A DNA stretch of 15,643 nucleotides from positions 1 through 15,643 of the forward strand of contig JAGVPR010000074.1 in assembly GCA_020052115.1 (NCBI GenBank), in the 5' to 3' direction. Origin of the DNA: Candidatus Eiseniibacteriota bacterium. Lineage in GTDB: Bacteria > Eisenbacteria > RBG-16-71-46 > JAGVPR01. The translations under genes and the position numbers were made by a program. The notes beneath the pieces were generated by a model, which was not told the origin of the DNA, searched no databases, and worked only from the letters and a program-made list of their open reading frames with translations. Positions 1 through 7,115 of this stretch are shown piece by piece (within the stretch, counting starts at the first letter, position 1; every line of letters starts with the position of its first letter).

Positions 1-1
1 C

Positions 2-496
2 TCGCCGGCGCTCGCGAAGCCGCGGGCCGCCTTCGTCACGCTTCGCCGAGGGCATGAACTTCGCGGCTGCATCGGATTCGTCGAGGCGCGGCATCCCCTG
101 GCGCGGGCGGTCGTCGAGCTGGCGCGCGCCGCGGCGCTCGAGGATCTGCGCTTCTCTCCGGTGGATCCGGAAGAGCTGCCCGGCATCACCATCGAGATCT
201 CCGTGCTCACCGATCCCCTGCCGGTCGGCGAGCCGGAGGAGATCGAACCCGGGCGAGACGGCCTCATGGTGAGCCGCGGTCCGCATCGCGGGCTGCTTCT
301 GCCCCAGGTGGCTGTCGAGCAGGGCTGGGACCGGTGGACCCTCCTCGATCACTGCTGCCTCAAGGCGGGGCTGCCGGCAAACGCGTGGAAGGATCGGCAG
401 ACGGAGATCCGCCGGTTCGAAGCGGACGTCTTCAGCGAGCCAGAACCCGCTCAGGATGGGCCGGAGAAGCCGCGCGGGCCCGAGAGCGGCAGCTAG
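2..496 (+). CDS. AMMECR1-domain protein (AmmeMemoRadiSam system protein A-like), 5' truncated by window edge
   Basis: The frame is open from base 2 and gives 164 visible residues ending at TAG 494-496; the N-terminus lies outside the window. The visible part contains the AMMECR1 signature LRGCIGF near the start, then RFSPVDPEELPGITIEISVL, EPGRDGL, RGLLLPQVA and the C-terminal LDHCCLKAGLP...W block, all characteristic of the AMMECR1 fold (PF01871). Family knowledge: in bacteria this domain often accompanies a Memo-like protein and a radical SAM enzyme (AmmeMemoRadiSam system), whose molecular function is unsettled. Those partners would lie to the left and are not visible. Its stop overlaps by four bases with the stop of the convergent phosphatase gene, so the two transcripts run into each other. 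The family call is strong; the function is unknown. Confidence 0.9.
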   Translation, partial: SPALAKPRAAFVTLRRGHELRGCIGFVEARHPLARAVVELARAAALEDLRFSPVDPEELPGITIEISVLTDPLPVGEPEEIEPGRDGLMVSRGPHRGLLLPQVAVEQGWDRWTLLDHCCLKAGLPANAWKDRQTEIRRFEADVFSEPEPAQDGPEKPRGPESGS

Positions 497-2712
497 AGTG
501 CGCGGACGACGAGCAACGTGCGATCGTCCGACGCCTCGTCGGCGTCCGCGAACCGCTCCACGGCGCCGATGATCTCTCGCACGATCGCCTCCGACGGCAT
601 GCGCGGCGGAAGACCCCTCACCAGCGCCAGCAGTCTCTCCTCGCCGAATTGCTCGCCGTCGCATCGGAGCGCCTCCGTGATCCCGTCGGTGTAGAGAATG
701 AGCCGGTCGCCGGCGTTCATATCAACGCGGACCTCTTCGTAGGCCGCGTCCGGATCCACGCCGAGAATGAGCCCGCCCGCGGAGAGCGCTTCGGATGTTC
801 CGTCGCTTCGGATGAGAAACGGCGGATTGTGACCCGCATTCGAGTAGCGCACGATGCGCGACTCCGGCTCGAAAAGACCCAGGAAGCCCGTGATGAACTG
901 GTCCGCCGAGGTGCTCTCGTGCACGCGCCGGTTGACCCGCGACTGGATCTCCGCCACACCGTAGCCCTCCGCGACGTAGGCGTGGAGCGACGCATGGAGC
1001 ATTGCCGAAAGGAGCGAGGCCGGCACACCCTTGCCCGAAACGTCCGCCATCGCCACGAAGAACCGCTCCCGCGCCATCGGGATGACGTCGTAGTAGTCCC
1101 CGCCCACCTGCTTCGAGGGGACGTTCGTGCCGTGGATGTCGAAGTCGGCCCTCACGGGGAACTCGGCCGGCAGATAGCTCCTCTGGATGCGGCGGGCGAT
1201 CTCGAGGTCCTCTTCGAGGCGGCTCTTCTCGAGCGCCGTGCGGTAGAGGCTCGCATTGCGCACGCCGACCGCGACCTGGTTCGCGAGCGTACGAAGGAGA
1301 GAGAGATCCTCCGTGGTGAAGCGCGTACCCGCGGCCTTGTCGCCGAGGAGCAGGAAGCCCATGCACTCCCCTCGGTGCCGGAGCGGCAGGATCAAACGGA
1401 TCCCGGCATCGTGGAGCGGCGAGGCGAGCCGCGCCCCCGCCCCATCCCCGAGCGCGTCATGGATCTCCTCGAAGGCGAGCATCGGCGCCTCGGGAGGAAA
1501 GCGGCGGAGAAACGGCAGCCCCGCCCTCAACGCCTCCGTCGCCGGCACCTCGTGCGCCGCTTCGAGGCGGTATCCGGGACCCTCCGCGACGACCAGTGCT
1601 GCGCCGTTGACGACCATGCTCTCGGTGAGCGTGCGGCAGAGCCCCTCGCCGAGGGCGGCGACATCGAGCATGCTCGTGACTTCCTCGCTCAGGTGCAGCA
1701 CCACATTCCGGTAGTCGGTGCGGTCGCGCATGAACATCCGCTCGAGAATCTCCTCGGTCTTGGCGAGGATCGGCTGGTAGATGATCAGAGCGAGCACGAG
1801 GAAGACCGTGTCGAGCAACACGACGTCGAGACCCGAGGCTGAGGCGAGAAACCGGTCGAATCTCCGCACGACCAGCAGATAGACCCCGACGACGAGTGCC
1901 GTGGCGAGCGCGTAGAGGATGCTCCGCCGGACGATGAGCTTCGTGTCGAGGAAGCGGTGCCGGACGATCGCGTAGGCGATCGAGCCGCAGCCGAGCACGA
2001 GGGCCGAGACCAGAAGAGTCGTGCTGAGGGCCCCCGGGAGGTCGGCGCCGAGGATCGTGGGGATCGGAAACGACGCGCTGTAGAGAACGACGCAGACGCC
2101 CATCCCGGCGAAGATGACGCGAAGCTGCTGGCGGATCTTCGGCCCCAGGGCGCGGCGATAGCTGCGGGCGAAGAGCACGAGCGAGGCGATCACGTACGCC
2201 AGATTCACGAACGAGAAGAGCGAGCGGTGCGTTCGGTATGCGAGGGACAGGGTCACGCGCGCCAGCTTCACGAGAGAGGAGAAATACGATGCTTCGCTCC
2301 GCACGGCCTGCAGACCGAAGTTGGGCCCCAAAACCGACTCGGAGAGCACGACGACGACGTGCACCCCGTGCGGGACGAAGATGAGCAACCACGAATGGGG
2401 CCAGCGCCGAAGGAGCGGCAGAGTGGTCGGATAGAGCGCCGCGAAGAGCAGCAGCGTGGGGAAGAAGAACTCCCACGTGTAGGCGAAGTTCTGCAGCAGG
2501 TTGACGCTGAGAACGCTGCCGCCGGGCCGGGTGCCCGCCAGCAGGAAACCGAGACCCCCGAGGATCGCCCCCAGCCCGGCGAAGAACAGCATGACCGAGG
2601 TGACCCGGTTGAGCCGCTGGCGCGGGCTCTCCCGGAGGATGATGAGCCCCAGGAGGATGATCAGCCCGCCGACGGTCAGGCTGACCGTCGCGAGGAACAA
2701 TTGATAGGACAT
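493..2712 (-). CDS. Membrane-anchored GAF/SpoIIE (RsbU-type) PP2C serine/threonine phosphatase
   Basis: I place the start at ATG 2712 (739 aa, MSYQLFLATV), directly before the first hydrophobic helix; an in-frame start 26 codons upstream would add a tail of low-complexity residues. No strong Shine-Dalgarno is seen for either. About residues 1-330 hold multiple hydrophobic segments resembling the 7TM sensor regions of bacterial signalling proteins. A GAF-like region follows (about 345-500, with LILPLRHRGECMGFLLLG and LLRTLANQVAVGVRNA), then a coiled helix with ARRIQRSYLPAEFP. The SpoIIE/PP2C catalytic domain shows GGDYYD (537-542), DVSGKG (557-562), NAGHN (625-629), YTDG (674-677) and SDDRT (728-732), so metal-binding aspartates are present. 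Known role of the family: dephosphorylation of an anti-sigma-factor antagonist or similar partner in response to a sensed signal. No STAS or RsbW-like gene is in the window. It lies downstream of, and is codirectional with, the PAS-HisKA gene, so a shared signalling role is an inference. Confidence 0.9.
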   Translation of the reverse strand: MSYQLFLATVSLTVGGLIILLGLIILRESPRQRLNRVTSVMLFFAGLGAILGGLGFLLAGTRPGGSVLSVNLLQNFAYTWEFFFPTLLLFAALYPTTLPLLRRWPHSWLLIFVPHGVHVVVVLSESVLGPNFGLQAVRSEASYFSSLVKLARVTLSLAYRTHRSLFSFVNLAYVIASLVLFARSYRRALGPKIRQQLRVIFAGMGVCVVLYSASFPIPTILGADLPGALSTTLLVSALVLGCGSIAYAIVRHRFLDTKLIVRRSILYALATALVVGVYLLVVRRFDRFLASASGLDVVLLDTVFLVLALIIYQPILAKTEEILERMFMRDRTDYRNVVLHLSEEVTSMLDVAALGEGLCRTLTESMVVNGAALVVAEGPGYRLEAAHEVPATEALRAGLPFLRRFPPEAPMLAFEEIHDALGDGAGARLASPLHDAGIRLILPLRHRGECMGFLLLGDKAAGTRFTTEDLSLLRTLANQVAVGVRNASLYRTALEKSRLEEDLEIARRIQRSYLPAEFPVRADFDIHGTNVPSKQVGGDYYDVIPMARERFFVAMADVSGKGVPASLLSAMLHASLHAYVAEGYGVAEIQSRVNRRVHESTSADQFITGFLGLFEPESRIVRYSNAGHNPPFLIRSDGTSEALSAGGLILGVDPDAAYEEVRVDMNAGDRLILYTDGITEALRCDGEQFGEERLLALVRGLPPRMPSEAIVREIIGAVERFADADEASDDRTLLVVRAL

Positions 2713-2839
2713 CGCCGCCACGCTATCACAATGAAGGTTCAGGATCCAAAAGACCGGTCGCCGCGGTGGGGCCGCCGCAAACCCCGGCAACTCCTACACT
2801 CGCCAGGACGGATCGGTTGCGGAAAACGTTCGGGGTCGG

Positions 2840-3910
2840 CTAGCGGGCCTTGGAGCGCCGCAGGTCTATCATCGGAATCCCGCGGCCTTTGAGGTATTCG
2901 GTCTCGACCGGCTCGACGATGTTCGAGAGCCGGCGGATGACCTGGGCGATGCGCTTGCCGGCGAGGTCGGCGGAGCGGAGCTGTGCGCGGATGCTCGGAG
3001 GTCCCGCTTCGAAGTTCCTCAGGAGGAGCTGCAGGTTCCCCATCACGATCGCGAGCGGGTTGTTGATCTCGTGATTCACGGAGGCCACGGTCTCGAGAAT
3101 CGTCTTCAGCCGCGCGGCCTCGAGCGATTTCTCGTGCAGGGCCCGGACATCAGCGATCTCCTTGATGACGATCGAGGCGCCGGTCACCTGTCTTCCGTCG
3201 CGGATGGGTGTTGCGGTCACGAGAACCGGGATCCGGCGCCCCGCCTTCGTGAGACCGTGCGTCTGGACATTGCGGGCCGAACCGCTGCGGCTCAGAGCCT
3301 CCAGCTTCAGCCGGCCGCCGGCGGCCTCATCCGGCAGGAGCGAGAGCAGGGGCCGGCCGCGAAACTCCTCATCCCCGAAGCCGAAGATGCGCCGCGCGCC
3401 GTAATTCCACGCTCGGATGGCGCCGGCCGGATCGAGACCGAATACGGCGTCATCCGAGGCAGCGGCGGCCGCGGCGAGGAAGTGCTGCTCCCGAGCCGCG
3501 CTCTCGATCTCTGCCGCAGAGGGACCGTTGTCCTGGACCACGAGCAGGGCTGCCGTCCCATCTTCGAACGGAACGAGTGAGAGATTCACGGAGTGGCTTC
3601 GCCCGCCCGGTAGGCCCGCGGGGACATTTCGCAGGTGGCTTCCCTCGCCCGCTGCCAGCAGCCGCGAGAAGCGGCCGGCGAGGTGAAGGCCGTGCAAGCG
3701 TGTTCCGAGTTGACCGACGGTGAGCCCCGCGAGCGGTCCCGCGTCGAGAAGCTTCTCGAGTGCGCCGTTCGCGAACACGACGACGCCGCGACGATCGAGC
3801 ACCGCGAGTCCGTGCGGCAGGACATCCAATGCCGTCGCGGCGAGGCGGCCCCGAGAGAGGGGCTTTGGTTCGCCCCGTTCGGTTCTCCGGGCTTGCGCGC
3901 GACGGTTCAT
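2840..3910 (-). CDS. PAS-PAS-HisKA protein lacking the ATPase domain
   Basis: A 356-residue soluble protein. Residues about 25-130 form a PAS-like domain (LPHGLAVLDRRGVVVFANGA), residues about 140-255 a second PAS with the typical FGLDPAGAIRAWNYGARRIF, followed by a short linker and a HisKA dimerisation/phosphoacceptor helix with the H-box SVNHEINNPLAIVMGN (His280). The protein then stops at residue 356 after MIDLRRSKAR. The N, G1, F and G2 boxes of the HATPase_c domain are absent, and the 127 bases up to the next gene do not encode one, so this is not a simple frameshift. It could be a phosphotransfer-only or regulatory protein phosphorylated in trans, or a degenerate kinase. No response regulator is nearby. 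The ATG at 3910 has no convincing Shine-Dalgarno; the protein N-terminus is basic and the exact start is uncertain. Confidence 0.8.
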   Translation of the reverse strand: MNRRAQARRTERGEPKPLSRGRLAATALDVLPHGLAVLDRRGVVVFANGALEKLLDAGPLAGLTVGQLGTRLHGLHLAGRFSRLLAAGEGSHLRNVPAGLPGGRSHSVNLSLVPFEDGTAALLVVQDNGPSAAEIESAAREQHFLAAAAAASDDAVFGLDPAGAIRAWNYGARRIFGFGDEEFRGRPLLSLLPDEAAGGRLKLEALSRSGSARNVQTHGLTKAGRRIPVLVTATPIRDGRQVTGASIVIKEIADVRALHEKSLEAARLKTILETVASVNHEINNPLAIVMGNLQLLLRNFEAGPPSIRAQLRSADLAGKRIAQVIRRLSNIVEPVETEYLKGRGIPMIDLRRSKAR

Positions 3911-4092
3911 GTGCTGTACTATCGGCTTTCGGAACTGCTTCGTGAGAAGCCCTCAGTCCCCGCTTCCGCCGTCGGGAGCCCCTGAGCCCGGGAGACAAGC
4001 GCCGGGATCCGTGGGATTTGGACAGGCCCGCGCCTGAGACGGCTGGCTGCAACGCCCTGCAGCGCAACGTTTTCGGATGGAGATATCCGGTC

Positions 4093-4122
4093 TTGACAGC
4101 GATGGCGCTCTAGCAGTAGGCT
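4093..4122 (+). promoter_or_regulatory. Candidate sigma70-type promoter for the envelope cluster or a small RNA
   Basis: A perfect TTGACA (4093-4098) is followed after 18 bases by TAGGCT (4117-4122), which keeps the three most important -10 positions (T, A and final T). Transcription would begin near 4129. If it reads into the lipoprotein gene, the leader is about 415 nt long and contains all hairpins described below. The identification rests on the sequence match only. Confidence 0.45.
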
Positions 4123-4136
4123 GCCTCGGATTGTTC

Positions 4137-4168
4137 TGTCGCAGGAGACCCCACTGGTCCCTGCGACA
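4137..4168 (+). ncRNA. Strong hairpin in candidate leader or small RNA
   Basis: TGTCGCAGG (4137-4145) pairs perfectly with CCTGCGACA (4160-4168); inside it, after one bulged A, GACC pairs with GGTC around the loop CCACT. This gives 13 base pairs with a single bulge, about 8 bases after the predicted transcription start. There is no T-run behind it, so it is unlikely to be an intrinsic terminator. A second stem, CGCC+GTGCGC (4190-4199) with GCGCGC+GGCG (4206-4216), follows. Confidence 0.4.
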
Positions 4169-4391
4169 TTTGCTGCGTGGTGATCCAGGCGCCGTGCGCT
4201 AACTTGCGCGCCGGCGGGGCACGGTCCCCGGGACACGAGGACGCGGATTCCGCCAGGCAGCGCCAGTGATATCCGGCGCGGCGCCGTCAAGGCCGGAAGG
4301 TCTTCCTGGATCGAATGGAGGCGGGGGGCGGCGGCCGGGCCCGGTTGGTGTTCCCGTCCGCGGTCGCGCGTGAGCGGGCCATGGATGGGCG

Positions 4392-4522
4392 CCTCCAAGA
4401 GGGAGGGGTCTTCTATGTCATAGAAGCCCGTCCCGGTGCGGTACTCACCGGGGTGTTTGTTGGGCGCCCGACGGCTTTTGCCGTGGGCAAGGGACAAAGA
4501 GGTGGTGGCAGAAGCCGCCATC
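4392..4522 (+). promoter_or_regulatory. Multi-hairpin 5' leader upstream of lipoprotein gene
   Basis: Five compact inverted repeats in 131 bases: CCTCC/GGAGG (4392-4406); CTTCTAT-GTC-ATAGAAG (4410-4426); CCCGGTG/CACCGGG (4432-4452); GCCC-g-ACGGC-TTTT-GCCGT-GGGC (4466-4488); and a 9-bp stem with an AGAA loop (4501-4522, two G-U pairs). The last ends 8 bases before GGAG (4531-4534), the presumed ribosome site for the ATG at 4545. Position and density suggest a cis-acting RNA controlling translation or stability of the envelope operon. No known riboswitch core was recognised. Confidence 0.45.
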
Positions 4523-4544
4523 CGGTGAAAGGAGTGTTCGAGAA

Positions 4545-5156
4545 ATGAGGCGAATCCTCTGGGTCGTGGCCCTGTTCGCAATGGCCGCTGCCCTCTCCTC
4601 GTGCGCGAAGCCCCCGCAGGTCGAGTTCGATTCCGCGAACGCCAAGCTCGAGGAAGCCCGTCAGGCTGAGGCCGAGAAGTACGCTCCGGCCGATTACAGC
4701 GCTGCCAGGGACACCCTGAGCGCGGCGCAGCGCGAAATGGAAACCCAGAAGGGCAAGTTCGCGCTTCTCCGGAAGTACAGCCGTTCGCGCGAACTGATTG
4801 CGTCCGCGGAGTCCCAGGCCGTCGCCACGAAGCAGGCGGCGATCGAGGGCAAGCAGAGGACGATGAAGGAAGCCGACGCGCTGATCCTCCAGGCCCAGGC
4901 CGCCATCGACAGCGCGAATGTGCTCGTCGGCAAGGCCCCGAAGGGCAAGGAGACGCGTGCGGACCTCGAGCTCATCAAGAGCGACCTGCAGGGCGCTCAG
5001 ACCTCGCTCGAGGATGCAAAGGCTTCGTTCCAGCGCGAGGAGTATCTCGAGGCCAAGGCCAAGGCTGAAGCGGTCGTCAACAGGACGGGCACGCTGATCG
5101 CCGAGGTCAACGCGGCCATCGAGAAGTACGCTGCTGCGCGTGGCGGTCATCGCTAG
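4545..5156 (+). CDS. Helical outer-membrane or periplasmic lipoprotein, DUF4398-like
   Basis: A 203-residue protein starting at ATG 4545 with AAAGGAG 10 bases upstream. It has a type II signal peptide: basic MRR, hydrophobic core and lipobox LSSC with Cys20, so it should be lipidated. The mature part is almost entirely alpha-helical, rich in Ala, Glu and Lys, with heptad-like spacing. Its start (ANAKLEEARQAEAEKYAP followed by DYSAARDTLSAAQREME) matches the pattern of DUF4398 proteins (AxxxLxxAxxxxAxxYAPxxxxxAxxxL). It is followed, after a hairpin, by two L,D-transpeptidase genes, and the first of those carries a similar helical region. Inference: it may be a substrate, spacer or partner of the transpeptidases at the peptidoglycan, analogous in role to Braun's lipoprotein but not in sequence. 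The C-terminus (YAAARGGHR) has no terminal Lys, unlike Lpp. Confidence 0.85.
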   Translation: MRRILWVVALFAMAAALSSCAKPPQVEFDSANAKLEEARQAEAEKYAPADYSAARDTLSAAQREMETQKGKFALLRKYSRSRELIASAESQAVATKQAAIEGKQRTMKEADALILQAQAAIDSANVLVGKAPKGKETRADLELIKSDLQGAQTSLEDAKASFQREEYLEAKAKAEAVVNRTGTLIAEVNAAIEKYAAARGGHR

Positions 5157-5191
5157 GCCGTATCGCCGAACGAACGATACTGAGGATCATC

Positions 5192-5221
5192 CCGCCCGGA
5201 GGCCGCAAGACCTCCGGGCGG
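5192..5221 (+). terminator. Intercistronic GC-rich hairpin after the lipoprotein gene
   Basis: CCGCCCGGAGG (5192-5202) pairs perfectly with CCTCCGGGCGG (5211-5221) around an 8-base loop. No T-run follows, so it may be a partial terminator or an RNA 3'-end protector that lets the lipoprotein mRNA accumulate above the downstream transpeptidase message. Confidence 0.5.
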
Positions 5222-5278
5222 ATCAGTTCAGGGACGCGTGAACCATCGGTGTTCTAGCCGAGGGAGCCACCGCCAGCC

Positions 5279-6382
5279 GTGCGCCGCCGTCGCCACATAC
5301 GAATCGTCATCCCGATCATCGCCTTTCTGGTTGCCGCTCTGGGCACAGCCGCCCTGCTCTACTGGCAGAAACCCGAACCGCCGTTCGCCGCCGTCGAGCA
5401 CGCGGAGCGCGCGATCCAGAAAGCGCGCACGGCCGGGGCCCTCGACTACTGTCCGGAAACACTCCAGACGGCCGAGGACTCCGTCAAGGCCGCCTGGAAG
5501 CACATCCGCGAGCAGAACCGGCGCATCTACTTCCTGCGCGACTTCGCGCTCGTGGCGCGCGCCGCGGAGAACGCGCGACTCACCGCGGTCCGTGCGGAGA
5601 CGACGGCCGTCGCGATCCAGGACTCGCTGCGCGCGGAGTCCGAAACGACGATCGGAATGGCGGAGCTTGCGGTGGAGCAAGTGCGCGTGCAGCTGGCGCG
5701 CGTTCAACCCTCGCGCGCGAACCGCTCGAGCCTGTCCACGCTGGAAGTGGGTCTCGTCGAAGTCCGCCATCTGCACCGGAAGGCCGCCTATCGCGAATCG
5801 CTCGAGCGCGCCCGCTTCCTCGCCGACAGGGCGTCCCGGCTGGAGGAAACGGCCGCCGCCTCGCTCGTGCGCTACGCGGCCGACCGCGGTCGCTGGAACC
5901 GATGGGTCCAGGAGACGATCCGATGGTCGCGAGAGAACGGAGCCGCGGCGGTGGTGGTGCAGAAAATAGACCACGCCGTGGAGCTTTACCAAGGTGGTAA
6001 GCTGATCAGGAAGTACCGCGCCGATCTCGGTTCGGCCTGGATGGGCCAGAAGATCCACATGGGAGACAACGCCACGCCCGAAGGCCGCTATCGCATAACC
6101 AACAAGAAGGGCCACGGCTCGACGAAGTATCACAAGGCCCTCTTGCTGAACTACCCGAACGACGAGGACCGCCGCCGCTTCGCATCCGCCAAGCGCAACG
6201 GCGAGTTGACGCGCCGCGCGAGCATCGGCGGCCTCATCGAGATCCACGGGCACGGCGGACGGGGCGAGGACTGGACGCAGGGATGCGTCGCCTTGGACAA
6301 CGGCGACATGGATCACCTCTTCTCACGCGTCGGAATCGGCACGCCGGTCACGATCGTCGGCACAGCCGGAGAGGTTGATTGA
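5279..6382 (+). CDS. Membrane-anchored L,D-transpeptidase with lipoprotein-like helical stalk (YkuD)
   Basis: A 367-residue protein with a GTG start at 5279 (AGGGAG about 12 bases upstream). A basic N-terminus precedes one transmembrane segment (about residues 8-28), so the rest should be periplasmic. Residues about 36-210 are helical and align with the mature lipoprotein encoded just upstream. Residues about 224-361 form the YkuD domain: AVELYQGGKLIRKYRADLGS, PEGRYRI, IEIHGHGG (His323) and DWTQGCVALDN with nucleophile Cys336. The TQGC variant of the usual SHGC belongs to the ErfK/YafK-like branch, where DWTxGCIAL is common. Known chemistry: cleavage of a tetrapeptide stem at an L-D bond and transfer of the acyl group to an amine (3-3 cross-link or protein attachment). 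Its TGA overlaps the start of the next gene by one base, indicating translational coupling. Confidence 0.9.
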   Translation: MRRRRHIRIVIPIIAFLVAALGTAALLYWQKPEPPFAAVEHAERAIQKARTAGALDYCPETLQTAEDSVKAAWKHIREQNRRIYFLRDFALVARAAENARLTAVRAETTAVAIQDSLRAESETTIGMAELAVEQVRVQLARVQPSRANRSSLSTLEVGLVEVRHLHRKAAYRESLERARFLADRASRLEETAAASLVRYAADRGRWNRWVQETIRWSRENGAAAVVVQKIDHAVELYQGGKLIRKYRADLGSAWMGQKIHMGDNATPEGRYRITNKKGHGSTKYHKALLLNYPNDEDRRRFASAKRNGELTRRASIGGLIEIHGHGGRGEDWTQGCVALDNGDMDHLFSRVGIGTPVTIVGTAGEVD

Positions 6383-7104
6383 TGGCTGAGGACACCCCGG
6401 TCGTCGGCGGCGTGCTCACGCCCTCGAGGGAGCCCCCCTCGCGGCGGTCCCCCTGGCTCGCCGTGGTTCTCATCGTCTTATTCGCGCTCCTCGCGAGCCT
6501 CGCGGTGGCGGTTTTCTTCCTCACGCGCTCGGCGACCGTCGAGTGGCACCCCGTGGCGGTCGCGCCGCCTCCGCCCTCCTCTCCCGACACGCTCGTGAGA
6601 GAGGTGAAGCAGCTGACGAAGGACCGGGAGAAGTTCGGACGACGCCTCAACGGGCGCATGCCGAAGGACCCCTACATCCTCGTGGATACGAGCCAGAACC
6701 GGCTTTACTTGAAGAAGGGCACGGACGTTCTCCGCGAGGCCGTGTGCTCGACCGGCTCCTACAAGTTGCTCGAAAGCCCTGACGGACGCCGCTGGTTCTT
6801 CCAGACGCCGCGCGGCAGGTTCCGAGTGCTCGGCAAGCAGGAAAACCCGATATGGATCAAGCCGGACTGGGCCTTCATCGAGGAGGGCGAGCCGGTCCCG
6901 CCCAAGGGAGCGCCTGAGCGATACGACGCCGGGGCCCTTGGACTCTATGCGATGAGCTTTGGAAACGGGTACCTCATCCACGGCACGCTCTTTCGCCGGA
7001 CCCTCGGCATGAGCGTCACCCACGGCTGCGTGCGTCTCGACGACGAGGATCTCGAGGTCGTTTACAACGCCTCTCGCGTCGGCACGCCGGTCTACATCTA
7101 CTAG
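6382..7104 (+). CDS. Membrane-anchored L,D-transpeptidase (YkuD), second copy
   Basis: I choose ATG 6382 (TGATG overlap with the previous stop) over the in-frame TTG one codon earlier, because GGAGAGG at 6368-6374 is ideally placed for it. The product has 240 residues: a cytoplasmic tail with prolines and arginines, a transmembrane helix (about 25-48), a Pro-rich linker (APPPPSSP), then the YkuD domain (about 97-240) with YILVDTSQNRLYL, TPRGRFRVLG, YLIHGT (His200) and SVTHGCVRLDDEDLEVVY (nucleophile Cys216). It carries the canonical HGC-V-R-L motif, unlike its neighbour, so the two transpeptidases come from different branches and are not a recent duplication. Probably acts on peptidoglycan from the outer face of the inner membrane. 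Confidence 0.93.
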   Translation: MAEDTPVVGGVLTPSREPPSRRSPWLAVVLIVLFALLASLAVAVFFLTRSATVEWHPVAVAPPPPSSPDTLVREVKQLTKDREKFGRRLNGRMPKDPYILVDTSQNRLYLKKGTDVLREAVCSTGSYKLLESPDGRRWFFQTPRGRFRVLGKQENPIWIKPDWAFIEEGEPVPPKGAPERYDAGALGLYAMSFGNGYLIHGTLFRRTLGMSVTHGCVRLDDEDLEVVYNASRVGTPVYIY

Positions 7105-7115
7105 GCGCGGAGCAC

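Larger units (their letters stand above)
3911..4544. other. 634-base non-coding region with promoter and multiple hairpins
   Basis: No credible gene lies between the divergent starts at 3910 (-) and 4545 (+). Short frames here lack family signatures and ribosome sites. The left part (3911-4090) shows nothing I can name beyond upstream sequence for the minus-strand gene. From 4093 on there is a sigma70-like promoter facing right, then a 13-bp hairpin (4137-4168), another near 4190-4216, and a run of compact hairpins between 4392 and 4522 just before the ribosome site of the lipoprotein gene. The density of perfect inverted repeats suggests that this is transcribed as a structured leader or small RNA. 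I do not recognise a known riboswitch or RNA family. Confidence 0.5.

Noticed and set aside
334..1842. Long plus-strand open frame of 502 codons
   Set aside because: It lies antisense to the SpoIIE-type phosphatase, is Arg/Glu/His-rich without motifs, and is a typical shadow frame of GC-rich coding DNA.
4120..4261. GCTGCCT (4120-4126) and AGGCAGC (4255-4261) as closing stem of a small RNA
   Set aside because: The left arm overlaps the predicted -10 box and would not be transcribed from that promoter; a 7-base match in this length is easily chance.
4284..4315. Segment containing GGCCGGAAGG, reminiscent of the SRP RNA apical motif
   Set aside because: The GGUCAGG...GGAAGCAGCC context of SRP RNA is missing and no long flanking stem is seen.
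4460..4544. c-di-GMP or cobalamin riboswitch in the leader
   Set aside because: None of the conserved core elements of these classes could be matched; only generic hairpins are present.
4315..4548. Small plus-strand frame (77 codons) whose stop overlaps the lipoprotein start as ATGA
   Set aside because: The overlap looks like coupling, but there is no ribosome site, codon use drifts to rare codons (ATA, AGA, GTA), no family resemblance is seen, and the hairpins explain the sequence better.
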